From Methanoculleus sediminis (GTDB lineage Archaea; Halobacteriota; Methanomicrobia; Methanomicrobiales; Methanoculleaceae): a DNA stretch of 64,000 nt. The notes below the pieces were generated by a model, which ran no database searches, was not told the DNA's origin, and saw only the letters and a program-made list of their open reading frames with translations. Where the stretch lies: contig NZ_JXOJ01000002.1 of NCBI RefSeq assembly GCF_001017125.1, positions 807,017 through 871,016 on the forward strand. Reading direction: 5' to 3'. Every line of letters begins with the position of its first letter. Position 1 is the stretch's first letter. Below are positions 58,118 to 64,000 of the stretch, in pieces. A program made the translations under genes and the position numbers.

Positions 58118-58801
58118 ATGAGACGACCGATCCTTGCCGTTATCGTCGGAGTAATAACTGTCTACGCCTGCATGCACTTCTTCGTCCTGCCGGAGGCCCC
58201 GGACGTCACCCGTATCGAGAATATCACCCATCTTGAGTCCCCGGCATACCATCCGGCCATCCTGGACCTCTGGGAGATCGCCGTCGATAGCACCGGCGTC
58301 GAGAACGAGTCGGCGAGACTGCTGCGACTGGAGACCAACATCGCCGGGGACGGCGCGATTCGGGTGATATGGTTCTACTTCTACGGTGATAAGGACGGTG
58401 AACAGCACGGCTACGAGGCGTATGTGGGGCCGGGCGGAATGGTATCGGCTAAATCGCAGAAGTTCAATTTTTCCGTGCAGGGGGTGCACCCCCTCGAACT
58501 CTTGCGGGAGGTCGACGCTATCGCCCTGGAGGATATTCCCTCCCGGGACCGGGGTATGAGGCTTCTTGTGAGCGTGAACGCGTACGGGGACCACTACAAC
58601 GAGACCCGGGGAAGGCTCTACGAGGTCTCGGATGGAATATTCCGCCCGGTGAAAGAAGTGACGTTCGGCCCGGACGCGCGCTGGTACACCATCACGATCA
58701 CTCCCCACCGGAGCCCGGGATCCCCGCCATCTCCAGAAGAGGTTCTTATTGCGTTCACCCGGCAGGATCTCGCAGCGGCCGAGTCCGTAGCCTACGGATA
58801 G
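58118..58801 (+). CDS. Exported or anchored hypothetical protein
   Basis: 227 residues: an N-terminal helix (RPILAVIVGVITVYACMHFF) acting as signal or anchor, then an outer domain with IAGDGAIRVIWFYFYGDKDGEQHGYEAYVG and RGMRLLVSVNAYGDHYNETRG. No catalytic motif seen and no family recognised. Only plus-strand gene in the left part of this island. Confidence 0.65.
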   Translation: MRRPILAVIVGVITVYACMHFFVLPEAPDVTRIENITHLESPAYHPAILDLWEIAVDSTGVENESARLLRLETNIAGDGAIRVIWFYFYGDKDGEQHGYEAYVGPGGMVSAKSQKFNFSVQGVHPLELLREVDAIALEDIPSRDRGMRLLVSVNAYGDHYNETRGRLYEVSDGIFRPVKEVTFGPDARWYTITITPHRSPGSPPSPEEVLIAFTRQDLAAAESVAYG

Positions 58802-58859
58802 GTGAGCGTCGAGAACCGGGACTCGTTCATCGTCTCCGGCCCAACCGCCCCCGGGTGAC

Positions 58860-59594
58860 CTAACCGGTTGCGTCTGCGCCCCTGTCCGCCCGGGATACGA
58901 TATCCCGCCGGGGGAAATAGCGCACCATCCTCCCGTCCCTCTCGCTCCGTACGGCACCGTCCCGGATGAGCAGCGCCATATGCCAGGTCACTGATGCGCC
59001 GGAGATCCCGAGCGCGGATACGACCTCTTTTCGCGCCATTCCCGGGTCCTGTGCAAGGAGATCGAGGATCTGCTTTCGTGTCCCGTTGATGGGATAGCCT
59101 TCTCCCTCACGGGCCGTCCTGCCGTTCGTGTAATACCGTAACTGCCCGTGATCGCGCTCAGCTACTATCTGTCCGGTCTCGCAGAGGGTTGCAAGGTGGT
59201 ACCGGAGCGTTCCAATGTTAACCCCCAGCCTGCGTGAGAGGGAAGCGTGGTTGATCCCGGGGTTCTCCCGGATGCAGAGGTATGCTGCACGGCGGGTGTC
59301 GTGTTCAAGAACGTTCTTTCTGGAGATCCTCCTCTGGCCAAGAATAAGCCATACGGTTACTGATATGAGGAACTGGACCGGGAGGAAGAGCAGGGGTGCG
59401 GTCATGAAGACGAAGTCGAGCAGGAGCAGTTTGGGCGGCACGTTCCAGATATATAGTGGGGCCGGATCGTCCGGTATCGTCTCCGGAAACTCCCCCTCAC
59501 TTGATATGGTGCCAGTAGCGCTCCCCGGGGCGATTATAAGCAGGAGGGCGATAAGGAGCAGTGCGCCCCTTGCGAGAGGGAGTTGATGCCGCAT
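58860..59594 (-). CDS. Membrane-anchored regulator with two winged-helix domains
   Basis: 244 residues. A signal-like helix (ALLLIALLLIIAPGSATG), a short outer part, a second helix (FVFMTAPLLFLPVQFLISVTVWLIL), then two winged-helix domains: NPGINHASLSRRLGVNIGTLRYHLATLCETGQI and DPGMARKEVVSALGISGASVTWHMALLIRDGAV. The DNA-binding part is thus in the cytoplasm, anchored to the membrane, and the outer loop may sense the surface. Common layout in Methanomicrobiales. A candidate controller of the five island motifs, by location only. Its own promoter lacks the motif. Confidence 0.8.
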   Translation of the reverse strand: MRHQLPLARGALLLIALLLIIAPGSATGTISSEGEFPETIPDDPAPLYIWNVPPKLLLLDFVFMTAPLLFLPVQFLISVTVWLILGQRRISRKNVLEHDTRRAAYLCIRENPGINHASLSRRLGVNIGTLRYHLATLCETGQIVAERDHGQLRYYTNGRTAREGEGYPINGTRKQILDLLAQDPGMARKEVVSALGISGASVTWHMALLIRDGAVRSERDGRMVRYFPRRDIVSRADRGADATG

Positions 59595-59776
59595 TAAAAA
59601 GATCAGGTGACCGGGAGTATAAAAACGGTGCTATTCTGTTATCCCCCCATCGCACACCTCTGCGTGCCTTCGGGTAGCCGGTCCCCTCCACAGTCTGGGC
59701 CCGGTATCGACCGATGCAGCAAACGTCCCTGATTGACTGCGGCGAATTTTCCGGAGCAAAACGAACGGATCCGGCT

Positions 59777-59812
59777 CGACGTGTAGAGGGGCTGGACAGA
59801 AATCGTTTATAG
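59777..59812 (+). promoter_or_regulatory. Island motif copy D (36 bp), upstream of the 59880 gene
   Basis: On the plus strand: CGACGTGTAGA, GGGGCTG, GACAGAAATCGTTTATAG. The last 18 bases equal copy A exactly, though the two are 5.5 kb apart and in opposite directions. The end is 68 bases before the ATG at 59880, as in copy A. Confidence 0.75.
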
Positions 59813-59879
59813 GGGAACGTTGAGTTCTCATGCATAGATCCCGGAAGACGGGCCCACCCGGCCGGGCGGTGGTGAGGAG

Positions 59880-60551
59880 ATGGGCGGGCGACGTAACAAT
59901 GCCAAAAAAACCGTACTGAACCTATTGATAGCGGTCACCATCCTTGCCGTGGTGGTCTTCCTGCTCTTCCTTGGTCCTGCATTCGTCTCGACGACCATGC
60001 CGAACGACTCCTATATGATCGAGATCACCGGTCTCTCCGGTCTTGCCGTGAACGGCACCGCCACGGTCATGATCCCGGTCCCGGCGAACGCGAAGGGCGA
60101 GCTGGTGATCTTCGAGGCGTCCAGCGCTCGCCAGCCCGCCGGGTGGCGGACGGCGATCCGGGAGACGCAGTACGGGAAGATGCTCGCGTTCACGACGACG
60201 GAGGACTACGCGCAGGATATCTTCGTACCATCCGGCGAGTTCGAGACGAAGGAAGAGCCGCGGCTGCTCGTGCCGGTCCTCGCAACCCCGGACAACGCGA
60301 GCGTCGCCGAGTTCACCCGGAGCTCGGGCGGTACCTACACCACGGTCGGCTTTCTCGACGGCTTCGTCCCGCCGGAGAACGCCACATCGATCTCGTTCGA
60401 CCTTGAGTACCAGGGCGGCGGCGGTGTGAAACATCTGATCAAAGAGAATATCTGGACGGCGACGGTGAATACGGCTGTTCCGAGCACAACGTCGGGATTT
60501 GTTCCGGTTCCGGCAGGATACCATGTTATTGCCGGGGGTATCAATCTATAA
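59880..60551 (+). CDS. Anchored exported hypothetical protein
   Basis: 223 residues with a single N-terminal helix (VLNLLIAVTILAVVVFLLFLG) and an outer beta-rich domain: YMIEITGLSGLAVNGTATVMIPVPANAKGELVIF, then LLVPVLATPDNASVAEF. Several N-x-S/T sites fit a glycosylated surface protein. The stop overlaps the start of the next gene (ATG at 60551), so the two are cotranscribed from motif D. No family recognised. Confidence 0.7.
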   Translation: MGGRRNNAKKTVLNLLIAVTILAVVVFLLFLGPAFVSTTMPNDSYMIEITGLSGLAVNGTATVMIPVPANAKGELVIFEASSARQPAGWRTAIRETQYGKMLAFTTTEDYAQDIFVPSGEFETKEEPRLLVPVLATPDNASVAEFTRSSGGTYTTVGFLDGFVPPENATSISFDLEYQGGGGVKHLIKENIWTATVNTAVPSTTSGFVPVPAGYHVIAGGINL

Positions 60552-61756
60552 TGACCGACTCCGGGAGAGAAGATCTCCATCGATTGAAACGTATGCTCGT
60601 TGACGGCAAAACTCATGCAGCCCGTAAAATGGCGATATCTCTTGCTCTTTTATCCCTCATCGTCCTCACTGCCGTATCGGGGTGCCTCTCGATCGACGCT
60701 GTCGCCGACCGTCATGCTCTCTCCGTCACCCGAACCGACGCCGCCGGTACCGAGATCTGGCACACCGCTTTTGATGGAGGGGGCGACGAATACGGCACCG
60801 TCCTGTTGCCGGTTTCGGACGGCGGCCTGCTTGTCGGGGGGTCGGTCAAACAATCTCCGGGAAGCGAAGAGCACGCCCTGCTGCTCAAGATCGCGGAGGA
60901 CGGCCGGATCGAGTGAAACCGGTCGTTCCCGACACGGTATGGCGTTGAGGCAGTCGTCTCCCACCCTGACGGCAGTTTCACCGCAGGGACGGGTGACGGG
61001 TCTCTCTTCCGGGTGGCCGGCGACGGGACACCCGTCTGGAGCAGCCCGGTTTCGGAGTCCGTGCCTGGAGTCTCCGGTCTGCCGGATGGAGGTATCATGG
61101 CTGCAGGGAGCCAGCACGAGAGGGATGTCTGGGTGGCGGTCGTGAACGATACCGGGTCGCTGCTCCGGGAAGAGACCTACCCGGATCTCGGACGGGGGCG
61201 GGCTCTCGAGGTCGCTTCGGCGTCGGACGGGGGGTGCATCGTTGCAGGGACGACGGATAGCCACCCGCTCTGGGTGATGCGGCTCGATGGAGAGGGCAAC
61301 GTCATCTGGACCCGCACCTTCGAGGAAGGCCCTGAGTTTATCGGAGTCATGCTTCACCATGTATATTCGGTGCGAGAGAAGCCGGACGGTAGCGTGGAAC
61401 TGCTCTATAAGGTCGGCCGGGCCCTGAAAGGAGAGGAAGCCGGAGGATCGGTCACGGTCGACCGAACCCTCGCCCGGGACGGCTCTGATGTGAGCGTAAC
61501 GGAGTTCTATATGCCCTGCCCGGTTGTCCGGGCCTCCGGCGGCGGTTACGCCTGTGCCTCCCTCGAGAGTTCCGAGGGCGACGGTTACACCATGGGGAAC
61601 CATCTCGGGTCGCCGATTCACGTGATGAAATGTGACGATCGCGGTGAGATTGTCCGGGTCAGTACCGGCACGGAGGCGGAGGTGGATATCGTCACGGATA
61701 TCGTGCAGACCCCGGATGGGGGGTTTGCGATTCTTGGTGGGTCTACGAAGACCTGA
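60551..61756 (+). pseudogene. Beta-propeller-like lipoprotein gene with in-frame TGA
   Basis: The frame at 60551 reads a lipoprotein-like start (LALLSLIVLTAVSGCLSI) and propeller-type blades with GGGDEYGTVLLPVSDGGLLVGGS, then stops at TGA 60914-60916 (DGRIE-stop-NRSF). The same frame continues without break to 61756 with more blades (SHPDGSFTAGTGDGSLFRVAG, SASDGGCIVAGTTDSHPL, DGEGNVIWTRTF, TPDGGFAILGGSTKT). The text at the stop matches the IWTRTF type, so the stop is most simply TGG to TGA at a Trp. Either a recent nonsense mutation, readthrough, or a sequencing error. Confidence 0.8.
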
Positions 61757-61811
61757 ACCCTCAAGATCTCGTATGCTCTCCCGATGCCGGCCGCCATCAC
61801 AACCTTTATAG

Positions 61812-61830
61812 TTAGGTCAACCCAAACTAA
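61812..61830 (+). promoter_or_regulatory. 19-bp operator upstream of marR
   Basis: TTAGGTCAACCCAAACTAA, partly palindromic (TTAG...CTAA outer, GGT/AAC inner), directly after a TATA box CTTTATAG (61804-61811) and 12 bases before the ATG at 61843. A matching 19-mer precedes lon at 62284. Confidence 0.65.
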
Positions 61831-61842
61831 TGGGTATCAACC

Positions 61843-62262
61843 ATGGCGGCGAGACATGAGCACCTGTTCGAAGTGTTTGATCGCCTGATCGCCATCAAGA
61901 ACGAATGCTCCTCCGAGATCTTCTCTGAATGCGGGCTTGCCGACGTGACGGTGAAGCAGGTCGCCTACCTGAAGACGATCGACGAGCACGGCGACGTGAC
62001 GTTCAGCGGTCTTGCCGAGATCACCAGGAACTCGAAACCCACCGTGACGGAGATGGTTAATCGGTTCGTCCGGATGGAGTGCGCCTACCGCCAGAAGTCC
62101 CCCGACGACGGGCGGGTCACCTACATCCGGCTGACCGAGAAGGGCCGGATGCTGGCAAACGCCGAGCGGAACGCGCTCCACCGGATGGTCGAGAGGATGG
62201 TGCGGACGCTCGATGAGAACGAAGTGGATCTTCTGGTGGAGATCTTGAAGAAGGTCGGATGA
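61843..62262 (+). CDS. MarR-family transcriptional regulator
   Basis: 139 residues: KQVAYLKTIDEHGDVTFSGLAEITRNSKPTVTEMVNRFVRM is the helix-turn-helix, followed by the wing QKSPDDGRVTYIRLTEKGR and a C-terminal dimer helix. MarR proteins bind as dimers to short palindromes. Both this gene and the downstream lon carry the same 19-bp site, so it probably represses itself and lon until a ligand or stress signal releases it. A run of seven T follows its stop. Confidence 0.9.
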   Translation: MAARHEHLFEVFDRLIAIKNECSSEIFSECGLADVTVKQVAYLKTIDEHGDVTFSGLAEITRNSKPTVTEMVNRFVRMECAYRQKSPDDGRVTYIRLTEKGRMLANAERNALHRMVERMVRTLDENEVDLLVEILKKVG

Positions 62263-62269
62263 TTTTTTT
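62263..62269 (+). terminator. T-run after marR
   Basis: Seven T directly after the marR stop TGA, the typical archaeal terminator, before a separate lon promoter region. Confidence 0.5.
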
Positions 62270-62283
62270 GGCCGGCCATATTG

Positions 62284-62302
62284 TTAGGTAAATGCGAACT
62301 AA
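62284..62302 (+). promoter_or_regulatory. 19-bp operator upstream of lon
   Basis: TTAGGTAAATGCGAACTAA, equal to the marR site in 14 of 19 positions with the same outer arms, after a TATA-like CATATTG (62277-62283) and 16 bases before the ATG at 62319. Confidence 0.65.
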
Positions 62303-62318
62303 ACAATCCGGAGTCACC

Positions 62319-64000
62319 ATGCACTCACCAGAACCAGACACCAGCAGAGAGCACATTGTCATACCGCTCTTCGAGACCGTGGTCTACCCCGAGACCCGGA
62401 CGAAGCTCCAGGTCGAGACGGCCGTCGGAGAAGCGCTGATCGCCGCCATGAAGAGCGACGGGTCTGCATACGCGGTCGGGCTGACCGCAAAGGGCGGGGC
62501 AGAGTCCCCCGGGGAACCGGCCGACGCGCTCTACCCGACCGGGAACCTTCTTGCGATCGCGCACGTACAGCCTGCAGACGACGGCTACCTCGTCTTTGCT
62601 CACGCAACGCGCCGGGTGAAGGCCGTAACCCTCTCGGAGAAGGGCGGGCAGTACTACGCCGTCTGCGAACCGCTCCCGGACGTGCCGGACCTCGACGAGG
62701 ATGCCCGGGCAGAGATGCTCGGGCGCGTCAAAGCGGCCGTCCATGAGATCAGCGGCAACTTCCAGGGCTCCGAGCAGTTCACCCGGCCCGTCGACAGGAT
62801 GGAGTCCGTCGACCAGATCATGGGTTTCGTCATGCCCTTCCTGCCGATCGATGTTGCCGAGAAGCAGTCGCTCCTCGAGATCGTCTCCGTCCGGGAGCGC
62901 TACACCGCGTTCCTCCGGATCCTGGTGAACCTGAACGAGAGCATCAACCTCCGGATCGAGGTGGCGAAGAAGGCTTCCGAGAAGGTCGGGAAGGCGAACC
63001 GCGAAGCGATGCTCCGCGAGCAGCTCCGGGTGATCCAGGAGGAGCTCAACGGCTGCGACGGCTCGTCGGGCGAGGAGAACTACCGGGAGCGGATCGAGCG
63101 CTCGACGATGCCCGAGGAGGTGCGCAAGAAGGCCTTCGCCGAACTGAAGAAACTCGAGTCGGGCGGGAGCCAGCACCACGAGAGCCAGGGGATACGGAAC
63201 TACCTCGACCTCCTGCTCGATCTCCCCTGGACGGTCGAGAAGAAGAGCATCGACATCGAGGAGGCCCGCCGGGTGCTCGAGAGCAACCACAACGGCCTCG
63301 AGAAGGTCAAGGAGCGGATCGTCCAGCATCTCGCGGTCATGAAACTCAAGGAGGAGAAGCAGGGCTCGATCCTCCTCTTCGCCGGCCCGCCCGGGACCGG
63401 GAAGACGAGCCTCGGACGGAGCATCGCCGACGCGCTGGGGAGAGAGTACGTCCGGATCAGCCTCGGCGGCGTCAAGGACGAGGCGGAGATCCGCGGGCAC
63501 CGGCGAACCTACGTCGGGTCGCTCCCCGGCCGGATCATCCAGGGGATGAAGCGTGCGGGGGCGAAGAACCCGGTCTTCATCCTCGACGAGGTCGACAAAC
63601 TCGCCGTCTCGTATTCGGGAGATCCGGCAAGCGCCCTCCTCGAGGTCCTCGACCCCGAGCAGAACAGCACGTTCTCGGACCACTACCTGGAGGTTCCCTA
63701 CGACCTCTCGGACGTGCTCTTCATCGCGACCGCAAACAGCCTCGCGACGATCCCGGCGCCGCTCCTCGACCGGATGGAGCTCATCGAGATCTCGGGCTAC
63801 ACGAAGAACGAGAAGTTCGCGATCGCGAAAGATCACCTCCTGCCGGAGACCCTCGAGGAGCACGGGCTGACCGCGGATCACCTCCGCATCGAAGATGAGG
63901 CCGTCTCGGCGATCATCGACCGCTACACCCGGGAAGCGGGCGTCCGGACGCTCAAGAAGCAGCTTGCCCGGATCGCCCGGCATGTCTCCGCGAAGGTCGT
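62319..64000 (+). CDS. lon: ATP-dependent protease LonA, 3' end outside window
   Basis: 560 residues present, running off the window. A soluble bacterial-type LonA: substrate-binding N-domain (IVIPLFETVVYPETRTKLQVE, VPDLDEDARAEMLGRVKAAV), coiled part, then the AAA+ module with NHNGLEKVKERIVQHLAVMKL, Walker A GPPGTGKTS (about 357), VKDEAEIRGHRRTYVGSLPG, Walker B VFILDEVDK and the sensor ATANSLATIP. No membrane helix, unlike the LonB usual in archaea. The peptidase Ser/Lys part is beyond the window. Degrades damaged or regulatory proteins. Confidence 0.93.
   Translation, partial: MHSPEPDTSREHIVIPLFETVVYPETRTKLQVETAVGEALIAAMKSDGSAYAVGLTAKGGAESPGEPADALYPTGNLLAIAHVQPADDGYLVFAHATRRVKAVTLSEKGGQYYAVCEPLPDVPDLDEDARAEMLGRVKAAVHEISGNFQGSEQFTRPVDRMESVDQIMGFVMPFLPIDVAEKQSLLEIVSVRERYTAFLRILVNLNESINLRIEVAKKASEKVGKANREAMLREQLRVIQEELNGCDGSSGEENYRERIERSTMPEEVRKKAFAELKKLESGGSQHHESQGIRNYLDLLLDLPWTVEKKSIDIEEARRVLESNHNGLEKVKERIVQHLAVMKLKEEKQGSILLFAGPPGTGKTSLGRSIADALGREYVRISLGGVKDEAEIRGHRRTYVGSLPGRIIQGMKRAGAKNPVFILDEVDKLAVSYSGDPASALLEVLDPEQNSTFSDHYLEVPYDLSDVLFIATANSLATIPAPLLDRMELIEISGYTKNEKFAIAKDHLLPETLEEHGLTADHLRIEDEAVSAIIDRYTREAGVRTLKKQLARIARHVSAKV

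Noticed and set aside
62325-63983. A 552-codon open frame on the minus strand
   Set aside because: Antisense to lon, which has full motifs on the plus strand. The composition is that of a shadow frame.

Overview
The window looks like a high-GC methanogenic archaeon of the Methanomicrobiales, probably close to Methanoculleus. This is inferred from gene content, not from a database search. Supporting genes are two F420-pathway CofH proteins, the small subunit of archaeal DNA polymerase D, archaeal riboflavin synthase RibC, an archaeal signal peptidase, membrane pyrophosphatase, acetyl-CoA synthetase, and TATA-type promoters with many overlapping operon genes. I see no rRNA, tRNA, CRISPR array, transposase or prophage gene.

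0-12.5 kb: the end of an ABC-2 permease and a DUF2703 protein; a metal-chelate or corrinoid-type uptake locus (lipoprotein binding protein, methyltransferase, and a radical SAM protein fused to half of a binding protein on +; FecCD permease and ATPase converging on -); an NTPase, cyclophilin, a degenerate RNase III-like protein, and an acs-permease operon. 12.5-18.8 kb: a four-gene operon that pairs an extracellular, membrane-anchored CobN-like chelatase with ExbB-like and ExbD-like proteins and a DUF2162 membrane protein. 19-30 kb: hppA, polymerase D small subunit, signal peptidase, tandem cofH genes, redox and repair proteins, thiC, and an ArsC-like protein without its catalytic cysteine. 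30-42.6 kb: purE, an aminotransferase-ribC-ribH-aminotransferase cluster, a TPR protein, radC, a Yip1/CARDB-like/MacB-type ABC operon and a GerW-DUF2953 pair.

42.7-50.5 kb: a complete, tightly overlapping tryptophan operon trpB2-E-G-D-C-F-B-A; the trpE start appears to carry a one-base frameshift. 50.7-53.5 kb: an NAD-kinase-like protein overlapping tail to tail with a Na/Pi cotransporter-PhoU fusion.

53.6-61.8 kb: a lineage-specific island of small membrane and exported proteins around a membrane-anchored winged-helix regulator. Five copies of one 36-bp promoter-like motif (CGACGTGTAGA, 7 variable bases, then a TATA-like half) occur here with exact spacing, which suggests an undescribed regulon. 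One gene there is interrupted by an in-frame TGA. 61.8-64 kb: a MarR regulator and a bacterial-type LonA protease share a 19-bp operator. Three intergenic copies of a TCACGCGAAG/CTTCGCGTGA palindromic repeat are scattered through the window.
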